From Comamonas testosteroni (lineage in GTDB: Bacteria; Pseudomonadota; Gammaproteobacteria; Burkholderiales; Burkholderiaceae_C), in the NCBI GenBank assembly GCA_008727115.1, contig CP044131.1, positions 3,348,001-3,412,000 of the forward strand: a DNA stretch of 64,000 nt, given 5' to 3'. The notes beneath the pieces are model-generated. The model was not told the origin of the DNA. It did no database searches and saw only the letters and a program-made list of their open reading frames with translations. Below are positions 7,327 to 14,928 of the stretch, one piece after another. The translations under genes and the position numbers were made by a program. Position 1 is the stretch's first letter. Each line of letters begins with the position of its first letter.

Positions 7327-9258
7327 ATGCCTGTTGCCTATTCAAACGTCTATCTGCAATCCGCTGGCATGTTTCTGCCCGGCGCTCCCGTGGACAACGC
7401 TGGGATGGATGCATATGTCGCGCCGCTGAATCGCATCTCCGAACGCATCAAGCGCCGCATCCTGGCCGAAAACGGCATCCAGAACCGCTACTACGCCATT
7501 GATGGCGAAGGCCAGACCGTCTTCAGCAACACGCAGATGGCGCAGAACGCCATCGAGCACACCTTGGCACTGGCGGGCAAGTCGCTGGCCGATGTGGGCT
7601 ATCTGTCCAGCGGCTCGTCAGGCGGCGATGCGCTGATGCCCGGCTTTGCCAGCATGATTCAGGGCGAGATGGCCGCGCCGCCCATGGAAACGCTGTCCGT
7701 GCATGGCGTCTGCGCCGCCAGCGTGGGCGCCATGCAGGCCGCCGCCATGGCGGTGGAAAGCGGCGCACATGATCTGGCCCTGTCCGTCGCCAGCGAAATG
7801 CCCTCGCGATTGTTCAAGCGCTCGCGCTTTGCCGCGCAGGGCTATGACACAGACTTTGATGCGCACTTCTTGCGCTGGATGTTGTCGGACGGCGCAGGCG
7901 CCGTGCTGCTGGGCGGCCCCAAGGCCTTGCCCCAGGCCAATGGCCTGCGCCTGAAACTCAAGTGGACGCACCAGCGCAGCTTTGCGGGCGACTACCCCGT
8001 CTGCATGCAACTGGGGTTGACAGCAGACCGCAAAAAAAGCCATCTGGACTTCCCCGCCTGGGGCGATGCCGAAGCCGCCGGAGCGCTATCGCTGCGCCAG
8101 GACATTCGTCTGCTGCCGCATCTGTTTGATGTCTGCATTCACGAATACGCCGACTTGGCCCACAAGGGCTGGGTACCCGAGCGCGGCATTGACCACTTTC
8201 TGTGCCATTACTCGTCTGAGCGCTTTATCCCCGTGGTGGACGATCTGCTCAACAAGGCCCAGCTGGCTATCCCGCGTGACCGCTGGTGGAGCAATCTGGC
8301 CTGGCGCGGCAACACGGGCGCGGCATCCATCTTCATCATGCTGTCCGAGTTCCTGCAAAAAGAAGGTCAACGCCTTAAAGCGGGTGACACCGTGCTGTGC
8401 TTTATCCCCGAATCGGGCCGCTTTACCGCTGGCTACATGCTATGGGAAGTAGAGCTGGATGCGCCCACCCAGCAATCGTTAGCGGCACATTTCCCTCAAA
8501 AATCTAGCGCAACTGAAACCATCGCCAACGACGCCCTGCCCGATGTCTCCACCATCGCCGCACCGCACGACCCGGCCACTGCGCCCCAGCAGCTCGCTCC
8601 GCTGCTGACCGAGCTGGCCAGCATCTGGCAGGACTACCGCAGCAATGTCTGGCGCACGCCGCTGCTGCGCCGCATTCGCACTCGCCAACTGCAAACGCAG
8701 GACTATGTGCGCTGGATGAGCCACTGGATTCCCCAGGTGCGCGAAGGCAGCCTGTGGATGCGCGAAGGTGCGGCATCGCTGACCGGCGACTACGCAACCC
8801 TTGCCAGTCTGATCGACCTGCATGCAGGTGAAGAGCAAGACGACTTCAAGATTTTGCACAGCGACTATCTGACTGCGGGCGGCACCGAAACCGACATCAG
8901 CAAGCTGCGCCGCAACCCCGGTGGCGAGGCACTCAACGCCTATCTGCACAATCTGGCGGCCACGCCCAACCCGATTGGCCTACTGGGAGCCATCTACATC
9001 ATCGAAGGCACGGGCCAGCGCATCGTACCCAGCTTGCTGCCGCTGCTGCGCGCCGCCCTGCCCTTGCCGCCCGAGGCCTTCCGCTTTCTGGAATATCACG
9101 GCGCCAATGATGAACACCACCTGGAGCGCTGGCTGATGGCGGTGCAGATGGCGCTGGACCTGGACAGCGAAGGCTCGGCCCAGCAGGCCATACTGCAGAC
9201 GGCGCGCAATACAGCGGCCATGTATCTGATGCAGTTCCAGCATGTGCTGGCGGATTGA
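7327..9258 (+). CDS. Ketosynthase III (StlD/DarB-like) fused to a haem-oxygenase-like diiron domain
   Basis: A 643-residue two-domain protein. Residues about 1-380 form a thiolase-fold ketosynthase III with the full catalytic triad: Cys129 (VHGVCAAS), His294 (FLCHYSSE) and Asn329 (WRGNTGAAS). After a Thr/Ala/Pro linker (about 385-420), residues about 425-643 form an all-helical domain of the iron-containing redox enzyme (haem-oxygenase-2-like) type. It has candidate metal ligands in LHAGEEQDDF (about 498-507), IIEGTG (Glu560) and YHGANDEHH (590-598). Such diiron domains include the fatty-acid decarboxylase UndA and N-oxygenases. The fusion suggests that a freshly condensed acyl or beta-keto product is oxidised in the same polypeptide. 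The start at 7327 follows a GAGAACAT leader. Confidence 0.82.
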   Translation: MPVAYSNVYLQSAGMFLPGAPVDNAGMDAYVAPLNRISERIKRRILAENGIQNRYYAIDGEGQTVFSNTQMAQNAIEHTLALAGKSLADVGYLSSGSSGGDALMPGFASMIQGEMAAPPMETLSVHGVCAASVGAMQAAAMAVESGAHDLALSVASEMPSRLFKRSRFAAQGYDTDFDAHFLRWMLSDGAGAVLLGGPKALPQANGLRLKLKWTHQRSFAGDYPVCMQLGLTADRKKSHLDFPAWGDAEAAGALSLRQDIRLLPHLFDVCIHEYADLAHKGWVPERGIDHFLCHYSSERFIPVVDDLLNKAQLAIPRDRWWSNLAWRGNTGAASIFIMLSEFLQKEGQRLKAGDTVLCFIPESGRFTAGYMLWEVELDAPTQQSLAAHFPQKSSATETIANDALPDVSTIAAPHDPATAPQQLAPLLTELASIWQDYRSNVWRTPLLRRIRTRQLQTQDYVRWMSHWIPQVREGSLWMREGAASLTGDYATLASLIDLHAGEEQDDFKILHSDYLTAGGTETDISKLRRNPGGEALNAYLHNLAATPNPIGLLGAIYIIEGTGQRIVPSLLPLLRAALPLPPEAFRFLEYHGANDEHHLERWLMAVQMALDLDSEGSAQQAILQTARNTAAMYLMQFQHVLAD

Positions 9259-9281
9259 GACGACCCACGCAGGACAAGAAG

Positions 9282-10241
9282 ATGAAGAACGAGTTCAACG
9301 ACCATGTCTGGGACGAGAGAGACCCCAGCCCCTGGCTGGCCCTTTATCTCGACCAAAGCACCCCGCTGCCCGACGAGGTCAAAGCAGCCTGGCTGCGTGA
9401 CTGCAGCAGCGGCTCACGCCAGTTCTTTCTGCCTGCCATACGCCCATTGGCCCGGCTGTCGATGATCATCATCCAGGCGCTGAAGATTTTCTTGCCCAAG
9501 CGCTGGTCGCATTCCATGCTGTTGCACCGCTTGCTGGCCTTTGGCATGAAGAAGTTTCTTTCGCCCGAGGCCAACTGGCTCATCATGCGGCACTTCCACC
9601 TCGGCTCTCAGGTGCTGCAGTTTGTGGCTGCCAATGCACCCACCAAAGTCAGCACCGCGCCACTTACCCCGATGGAAATTGATGAGGTCAAGGACGAGCT
9701 GTTTCTCAAGCATGACCTCAATCTCTTCAACTTCGTCATCCGCCTGAACAAGGCGCTGCGCGAGAACAATCAGGAGCTGGTGCCCGTACCCGAGCCCGAC
9801 TTTTCAATGATTTGCGAGCCAGACTTGAAGCTGGAAGACATGCCGCGCGGACGCTTCAATGTGATCGACCTGCAAAGCGCCATCGAGATATACACACCGG
9901 TCTATCAGCTGCTGCTGACCGACAACGACTTCTGGCGCGCCAGCAACTCGCTGCAGCTCGATGAGACCATTGCCATTTACTGCGCCAAGATTCTGGCCTC
10001 TCCCGAGCATCTGGTGCTGCTCAACAACAAGCACCCGATGGTGCCGCTCTCCACGCTGTATGCAGCTTACCGTCTGGTGCTGCATGGACTGTCCACCGAA
10101 ATGCTTCACTCCCTGCTGACGCGCATGGCCCAGGGAGAACATCCTGTTCCCGCGCGCGAGCTGGCCAAGATGAAAAGCTCAGCCACGAGCAAGGTGGCCG
10201 ATGACAAAGAGGGCGAAACGCCCTCTTCACACCAGCCCTGA
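9282..10241 (+). CDS. Unknown protein encoded last in the lipid cluster
   Basis: I do not recognise this family. From the ATG at 9282 (AGGACAAG upstream) there are 319 residues. The protein is acidic at the N-terminus (DHVWDERDPSPW). An amphipathic/hydrophobic helix lies near 45-70 (RPLARLSMIIIQALKIFLPKRW), followed by LSPEANWLIMRHFHLGSQVLQF. A charged C-terminal tail holds many Lys and Ser. It lacks a signal peptide and is probably helical and membrane-associated. An in-frame start at 9255 overlaps the previous stop codon. Its tight position after the ketosynthase fusion suggests a role in the same pathway, for example as a helper or acyl-handling protein; this is inference only. Confidence 0.7.
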   Translation: MKNEFNDHVWDERDPSPWLALYLDQSTPLPDEVKAAWLRDCSSGSRQFFLPAIRPLARLSMIIIQALKIFLPKRWSHSMLLHRLLAFGMKKFLSPEANWLIMRHFHLGSQVLQFVAANAPTKVSTAPLTPMEIDEVKDELFLKHDLNLFNFVIRLNKALRENNQELVPVPEPDFSMICEPDLKLEDMPRGRFNVIDLQSAIEIYTPVYQLLLTDNDFWRASNSLQLDETIAIYCAKILASPEHLVLLNNKHPMVPLSTLYAAYRLVLHGLSTEMLHSLLTRMAQGEHPVPARELAKMKSSATSKVADDKEGETPSSHQP

Positions 10242-10248
10242 AGCGCCT

Positions 10249-10854
10249 TCAACCCAGCAGGATCTTGACGTCCTGCGTCAGCACCTGCGGGCCCGCACCG
10301 TAGCGCTCATACACGCGCAAGCGGCCCTGGGGGTCAAAGAGATAGGTGCCTGCCGAATGGTCCAGCGTATAAGTGCCTTCGACCTTGCCCGGAACCTTCT
10401 TAAAAAAGATCTTGAAGTCCTTGGCCACGGCGGCAATTTCTTCAGGCGTGCCACTCAGGCCCACAAAGCTCTCGTCAAAGTTGGCCAGATACGCCTTGAG
10501 CACTTCGGGCGTGTCACGCTCAGGGTCGAGTGAGACAAACACGGGCTGTAACTTGTCACCATCGGCTCCCAGCGCCTGCTTGACTTCAAGCAGCTCCTGC
10601 AGCGTGGTGGGGCAGACATCCGGGCACTGGGTATAGCCAAAGAACACGGCGACGACCTTGCCGGAGAAATCCTTGAGGCTGCGCTTGTTGCCGTGGACAT
10701 CCGTCAACGGAATGTCCTTGGCGTAGTCAGCACCTGTTACATCCACGCCCTGAAACTTGGGCTTGCCATCGTCTTTGCAGGCCGTCAATGTCAATGCGGC
10801 CGTGCAGGCCAATGTTGCAGCGCCCAGAATGCGCAGCGCACCTCGTTTATCCAT
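10249..10854 (-). CDS. sco: SCO1/SenC family copper chaperone
   Basis: Membrane-anchored thioredoxin-fold protein that delivers copper to the CuA site of cytochrome oxidase subunit II. It has 201 residues and an N-terminal hydrophobic segment ending in a lipobox-like LTLTAC (Cys26). The copper ligands are Cys77 and Cys81 in GYTQCPDVCP and His166 in YTLDHSAG. It is last in the minus-strand assembly cluster, six bases after ctaB, and it ends convergently to the lipid cluster, with only seven bases between the stop codons. Confidence 0.93.
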   Translation of the reverse strand: MDKRGALRILGAATLACTAALTLTACKDDGKPKFQGVDVTGADYAKDIPLTDVHGNKRSLKDFSGKVVAVFFGYTQCPDVCPTTLQELLEVKQALGADGDKLQPVFVSLDPERDTPEVLKAYLANFDESFVGLSGTPEEIAAVAKDFKIFFKKVPGKVEGTYTLDHSAGTYLFDPQGRLRVYERYGAGPQVLTQDVKILLG

Positions 10855-10860
10855 GGTCAG

Positions 10861-11784
10861 TCAAGCTAGGTAGTGATCCACCAGCAGTGCGGCGAACAGC
10901 AGGCTCAGATGGATCAGGGAAAAGCGGAAGGTCTTGCGTGCCAGCGCATCCGAGTAGTTGCGCAGCAGTGTCCAACCATAACCGCAAAAGCCCAACCCCA
11001 GGATCACTGCGGCAAAGAGGTAAACATAGCCGCTCATGCCCACGACAAAGGGCAGCAGGCAGCCAGCAAACAGTACCAGCGTGTAGAGAAACACCTGCAG
11101 CCGCGTGAAGGCATTGCCGTGCGTGACCGGCAGCATGGGCAGTCCGGCGCGGCGGTAGTCCTCCACCCGATACAGCGCCAGCGCCCAAAAGTGCGGTGGC
11201 GTCCACAGAAAGATGATGAGAAACAGCAACAAGGCCTCATGCCCCACCTGCCCTGTCATCGCTGCCCAGCCCAGCACCGGTGGCATGGCCCCCGATGCCC
11301 CACCGATGACGATGTTCTGCGGCGTCAGCGGCTTGAGCACCAGTGTGTAGATCACGGCATAGCCGACAAAGGTGGCCAGCGTCAGCCACAGCGTCAGAGC
11401 ATTGACTGCCAGCAGCAAGATGGCCGCCCCCGCAGCGCACAGCAAGGCTGAAAACAGCAGCGCCTGTGAATGCGACAGCTCGCCACGTGCCGTGGGCCGC
11501 CATGCTGTGCGCTTCATGCGTGCATCAATCGTGCGCTCTACCAGGCAGTTGAAAGCCGCCGCCGCTGCCGCCACCAGCCAGATGCCCGCACAGGCCACCA
11601 GCATGTGTCCCCAGTCCTGCCAGGTAGGCACACCGGGCACAGCCAGCACCATGCCGATAAAGGCACAGAATACGATGAGCTGTACGACCTTGGGCTTGGT
11701 CAGCGCGTAGTACTGAGACCAGCGTGAGGCAGCCGCCGGTGCGGCTGAAGCAGCGCTTTCCAGTTTCGAGATTTCTGCTTGCAT
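10861..11784 (-). CDS. ctaB: Protoheme IX farnesyltransferase (heme O synthase)
   Basis: UbiA-superfamily prenyltransferase that converts heme B to heme O for the haem-copper oxidase. It has 307 residues with about eight or nine hydrophobic helices. Both Asp-rich/polar motifs are visible: [15 protein letters not shown] (first, NxxxDxxxD-like) and [19 protein letters not shown] (second). It lies in the cox assembly cluster between sco and the Sco-like membrane protein. In related genomes ctaA (heme A synthase) normally lies upstream of ctaB; here 71 bp of repeat sequence takes its place. Confidence 0.95.
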   Translation of the reverse strand: MQAEISKLESAASAAPAAASRWSQYYALTKPKVVQLIVFCAFIGMVLAVPGVPTWQDWGHMLVACAGIWLVAAAAAAFNCLVERTIDARMKRTAWRPTARGELSHSQALLFSALLCAAGAAILLLAVNALTLWLTLATFVGYAVIYTLVLKPLTPQNIVIGGASGAMPPVLGWAAMTGQVGHEALLLFLIIFLWTPPHFWALALYRVEDYRRAGLPMLPVTHGNAFTRLQVFLYTLVLFAGCLLPFVVGMSGYVYLFAAVILGLGFCGYGWTLLRNYSDALARKTFRFSLIHLSLLFAALLVDHYLA

Positions 11785-11795
11785 ACAGCCCTCCC

Positions 11796-11850
11796 AGCTA
11801 TGAGTTCAGTAGCTACTTGCGCTTTACAGTAAAGCGCCACAAGGCAATTT
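11796..11850. repeat. Family 1 intergenic repeat between ctaB and the Sco-like gene
   Basis: Contains GCTATGAGTTCAGTAGCTAC, TTGCGCTTTACAGTAAAGCGCC and AAGGCAATTT. The hairpin GCGCTTTAC AG TAAAGCGC is nearly perfect. Family 1 words (AGCTAxTTGCGCTT) are retained. It occupies almost the whole 71-bp gap, exactly where ctaA would be expected. Confidence 0.6.
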
Positions 11851-11855
11851 GACTC

Positions 11856-12608
11856 TTACTTCGGCAGCTCGCCCATATCGCTGCGGCCCGCCTCATCCCA
11901 GGAAGAAGATGCGCGCAGCAATCGCTCCAGATCGCGCTTGGCCTTGCCTGCCGTGGCTTTGTTCATGTTGGCTGGAAAGCGCATCATCCAGTGGCCTTGC
12001 GGATCGACGACATATAGATGTTCGTCCAATTCGTGTCCCTCCCCGGCCTTGAGCCAGCCGCTGATAACGTCAGCAGGCACACGCAGCGTGGCGGCCTGCT
12101 CTGCGGCGGGCAGGATTTTTGCGGGCACGGCTTGCTGGTCGTTGATCAGCCAGACCCAGTCCAGCCGCTCTTTTTCCCGCCCCAGGGTTTCGCGCAGCTG
12201 GCGCTGCAGGTACAGATGATCCTGGCAGCGCTGCTCGCAAGCCCCAGCACTGGTGCTGACCAGCAACCACTGACCTTTGAGGCTGCTCAGATTCACAGTG
12301 CGCCCGTCCAGCGTCTGCGCCTGCACATCGGGCAGGCCGGGCTGCTCGGCAATCAGCTCGCCATAGCTGCGCTGCTGCGTGGGTCGCAGCACGTAATAAG
12401 TGAAGTAGGAGGCGACCACGGGAGCTGCGCAGACCAGCAGCACGGCCAGCATCTTCCAGCGGCCACTGCGCGCTTGCGCTGCCTGGTTTTTCGCCGGATC
12501 AGGCAGGCTGTGAACGGAAAAGCTCAGCGGCTCATCACTGCGGTTGTGCTGCGCTGTCTGCAGCGCGGCGGGAGGGGTAAAAGCGTCGGACGAGTTGAAA
12601 CCAGACAT
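11856..12608 (-). CDS. Membrane-anchored Sco-like thioredoxin-fold protein of the cox cluster
   Basis: A 250-residue protein with one transmembrane helix (about 51-72: WKMLAVLLVCAAPVVASYF) and a periplasmic thioredoxin-like domain. The domain has a CxxxC pair (Cys124, Cys128 in GACEQRCQ) and His197 in DEHLYVVDPQG. This Cys-Cys-His set echoes the copper ligands of SCO1, so it may be a divergent Sco paralogue in oxidase assembly. In related genomes this gene sits between SURF1 and ctaA. The ATG at 12608 is inside the SURF1 gene and gives a 74-bp overlap; a start at 12452 (198 residues) is possible but would begin at the helix. Confidence 0.75.
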   Translation of the reverse strand: MSGFNSSDAFTPPAALQTAQHNRSDEPLSFSVHSLPDPAKNQAAQARSGRWKMLAVLLVCAAPVVASYFTYYVLRPTQQRSYGELIAEQPGLPDVQAQTLDGRTVNLSSLKGQWLLVSTSAGACEQRCQDHLYLQRQLRETLGREKERLDWVWLINDQQAVPAKILPAAEQAATLRVPADVISGWLKAGEGHELDEHLYVVDPQGHWMMRFPANMNKATAGKAKRDLERLLRASSSWDEAGRSDMGELPK

Positions 12609-13368
12609 AGAGCAACACCACCAAGACACTGAGTCCGAACCACTGAAACGCGTAGCCGTAATGCTTTTGCACACCGGCGTTGATCTGCGGCCAGTCGCGC
12701 AGCAAACCTTCGCTGGCTGCGCCGCCCTGCACCACGCTCAGGCCCAGCAGCGGCAAGCCGCTTTGCTGCGCCCATTGGGCAATGTCTGCATTCTGTCGGA
12801 TGCGCGACTTTTGCTCATCAGGGTCTGCCCCGCCATGAGATGCTTCCAGCTCCATCAGTTTGGAAGGCGGGGCCTCCAGCCTGCCGCCGATGGTGACAGT
12901 GCCTGCAGGCGTCTGTACCTCGGGCAGTACCGTGCGATCCATGAAGTTGCGCGGCGCCCAGCCGCGCTGCACGATCACGACGACACGCTCATAAGGAGCG
13001 TTCAGCCTGAAAGGCGTGAGCACATAAAAGCCGGCCTTGCCCTGCATCTGACGGTTGTCGAGAAACAGGGTCTGCTCGGCCAGCCACTTCCCTTGCAATT
13101 GCACCGGCCTGTGCAGTAGATCGGCTTGCTGCACTTCACTTATAGGCTCCGCAATCACTGGCACCTGGGCAGCCAGTTGCGCGTTATGCCAAGGCTGCTG
13201 CGCCTGCTGGCGTGTGATGGCATCAAAGACGGCCTGCTTCTGTGCTGCGCGATCGAGCTGCCAAAATCCCAGCGATGCCGTAATGAGCACGCCAATCAAC
13301 GCAGCCACAGAGATCAGTAGAAACCGCCAGAAGTCTGGAAATCGGGAAGTGGGCACCAGATAATCCAT
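12535..13368 (-). CDS. SURF1-family cytochrome oxidase biogenesis protein
   Basis: Inner-membrane factor for haem insertion into oxidase subunit I. It has 277 residues, two terminal transmembrane helices (about 14-36 and 240-260) and a central periplasmic domain. Typical SURF1 signatures are LGFWQLDRAAQK near the N-terminus, FLDNRQMQGKAGFYVLTP, VVVIVQRGW and the C-terminal HYGYAFQWFGLSVLV. Its start codon lies two bases from that of the divergent twin-TM gene. It overlaps the next gene downstream, indicating translational coupling. Confidence 0.92.
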   Translation of the reverse strand: MDYLVPTSRFPDFWRFLLISVAALIGVLITASLGFWQLDRAAQKQAVFDAITRQQAQQPWHNAQLAAQVPVIAEPISEVQQADLLHRPVQLQGKWLAEQTLFLDNRQMQGKAGFYVLTPFRLNAPYERVVVIVQRGWAPRNFMDRTVLPEVQTPAGTVTIGGRLEAPPSKLMELEASHGGADPDEQKSRIRQNADIAQWAQQSGLPLLGLSVVQGGAASEGLLRDWPQINAGVQKHYGYAFQWFGLSVLVVLLYVWFQLVRRFYPSRRAADSAAQPQ

Positions 13369-13370
13369 TC

Positions 13371-13613
13371 ATGAAATTCGTCATCATTCTCGCTTTTCTA
13401 GCCATTTTGGCGAGCCTTGGCAGTGCGCTTTTCTTCATGATGCGCAAGGGCGATGGCAGCGCCAGCTCTGCTGCCGATGATGCCGAACGCAGCCGCAAGA
13501 TGTTTCGCGCTCTGGCGCTGCGTGTGGCCTTGTCCGTTGCGCTTTTCCTCTGCGTGCTGCTGGCAGCCAAGCTCGGTTATATACAGCCCACAGGGTGGCA
13601 GCCAGGTCAGTAA
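13371..13613 (+). CDS. Twin transmembrane protein (DUF2909-like) of the cox cluster
   Basis: An 80-residue protein with two hydrophobic helices (about 3-24 and 48-67) flanking a short polar loop rich in Ser, Ala and Asp, then RSRKMFRALALR. Small proteins of this type are a constant part of betaproteobacterial cox loci between coxC and SURF1. The plus-strand orientation against all other cox genes is notable. The start codon is only two bases from the SURF1 start, so the promoters must lie inside the opposite gene. Function unknown; possibly an oxidase assembly or accessory subunit. Confidence 0.75.
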   Translation: MKFVIILAFLAILASLGSALFFMMRKGDGSASSAADDAERSRKMFRALALRVALSVALFLCVLLAAKLGYIQPTGWQPGQ

Positions 13614-13648
13614 ATAGCGCAGCAGCCCATACATCAGCTCTCAAAAAC

Positions 13649-13728
13649 AAAGCGCCTTGCGCCTGTCCATTCTTGATTTCAGCATCAAAAATAGCTGAAA
13701 CCCTTGAGAGACAAGCGCAAGGCGCTTT
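13649..13728. terminator. Bidirectional terminator / long inverted repeat between twin-TM gene and coxC
   Basis: A perfect 14-bp inverted repeat, AAAGCGCCTTGCGC at 13649-13662 and GCGCAAGGCGCTTT at 13715-13728, encloses 52 bp containing AAAATAGCTGAAA. It lies between the convergent ends of the twin-TM gene and coxC. It could fold in either transcript, and the flanking A/T stretches fit termination in both directions. The inner words relate it to repeat family 1. Confidence 0.7.
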
Positions 13729-13759
13729 TAGTTTGATAGTGATATATAGAGATGGTGAC

Positions 13760-14644
13760 TTACATCCAGTACACCAGGATGTAAAGAAAGACCCAGACCA
13801 CGTCCACAAAGTGCCAGTACCAGGCCGCGCCTTCAAAGCCGAAGTGGCTCTTGTCGGTAAAGTCCCCCTTCATCAGACGAATAGTGATGAAGAACAGCAT
13901 CAGCATGCCCACCAGCACGTGAAAGCCGTGGAAGCCCGTGAGCATGTAGAAGGTGGAGCCAAACACGCCCGAGTTGAGCTTGAGGTTGTAGTCGTTGTAG
14001 AGATGGTGGTACTCATAGCCCTGCACGAACAGGAAGATGACACCCAGAATCACCGTCATCCACATGAAGCTGATGCAGCGTGCGCGCTTGTTCGCCTGCA
14101 GCGCATGATGGGCAATGGTGAGCGTCACGCCCGAGGTCAGCAGCAGCGCTGTGTTGATGGTGGGCAGCCAGAACGGGCCTACGGTCTTGAACGGCTCGAC
14201 GATATGAGCGGGCGATGCCGTGGCTCCCGCTGCGACACTGGGCCAGACCGCCTGAAAGTCAGGCCAGAGCAGACTGTTTCCCAGGTCTCCCAGCGCTGGC
14301 ACCGAATGCGCTCTCGCCCACCACAAGGCCGTGAAAAAAGCGCCGAAAAACATGACTTCGGAAAAAATGAACCAGCTCATGCTCCAGCGATAGGACAGGT
14401 CAATTTTGCGACTGTTCAGCCCCGCCTCGCTCTCGCGCGCAGCGTCGCGGAACCAGAAAAATAGGATGGATAGCCACCAGATCAGGCCGAAGAACAGGGA
14501 GTACATTCCCCATTCATGACCATTGATCCAGGTACCGGCACCCAAGATCATGAAGAACAAGCCGATGGCTGCCATCACGGGATGACTGGACTCGGCCGGC
14601 ACATAGTAGTAAGGGGCTGCGCCCTGTGGGGTTGCACTCATCAC
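13760..14644 (-). CDS. coxC: Cytochrome c oxidase subunit III
   Basis: Third core subunit of the aa3-type oxidase, 294 residues with seven hydrophobic helices. Typical stretches are WINGHEWG near the N-terminus, the glutamate-bearing FIFSEVMFFGAFF and the C-terminal GFHGFHVLVGM followed by WHFVDVVWVFLYILVYW. A loop insertion at about 130-165 (WPDFQAVWPSVAAGATASP) matches the longer betaproteobacterial form. It is downstream of ctaG and DUF2970 in the same operon. Confidence 0.95.
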   Translation of the reverse strand: MMSATPQGAAPYYYVPAESSHPVMAAIGLFFMILGAGTWINGHEWGMYSLFFGLIWWLSILFFWFRDAARESEAGLNSRKIDLSYRWSMSWFIFSEVMFFGAFFTALWWARAHSVPALGDLGNSLLWPDFQAVWPSVAAGATASPAHIVEPFKTVGPFWLPTINTALLLTSGVTLTIAHHALQANKRARCISFMWMTVILGVIFLFVQGYEYHHLYNDYNLKLNSGVFGSTFYMLTGFHGFHVLVGMLMLFFITIRLMKGDFTDKSHFGFEGAAWYWHFVDVVWVFLYILVYWM

Positions 14645-14730
14645 TCGGCTCCTGACACTGTTGATCGTTGTTTTTACCGACGCTCCACTATCACTTGCAC
14701 TTCATTCGCTGCACCTGTCTTCTGCCAAGG

Positions 14731-14928
14731 CTAAACGACAAGATTGACGATCCATATCAACGCTAATACCAAGACAAAAATCGCCACCAGCCCCACGGCA
14801 ATCACATGCAGCGGCGTGATGCTGGCAAAGTCTTTTTCATATTCCTTGCCCTTGCGAACCCCCAGCATGGCCCAGGCAACAGCCACCATGCTGCGCCAGA
14901 AGCCACCTTTCTTGGGGTCCTGTGTCAT
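14731..14928 (-). CDS. DUF2970 small membrane protein
   Basis: A 65-residue protein with a polar N-terminus (MTQDPKKGGFWRSMVAVAWA), the motif GVRKGKEYEKDF and one C-terminal transmembrane helix (about 42-64). This matches the DUF2970 proteins found beside ctaG in Burkholderiales cox operons. Its start overlaps the ctaG stop by four bases (ATGA), so the two are translationally coupled. Role unknown; presumed oxidase assembly or stability. Confidence 0.85.
   Translation of the reverse strand: MTQDPKKGGFWRSMVAVAWAMLGVRKGKEYEKDFASITPLHVIAVGLVAIFVLVLALIWIVNLVV

Noticed and set aside
8485-8515. AAAAATCTAGCGCAACTGAAAC in the ketosynthase linker as another family 1 repeat
   Set aside because: Only CTAGCGC matches the family core and no second arm is present; chance similarity.
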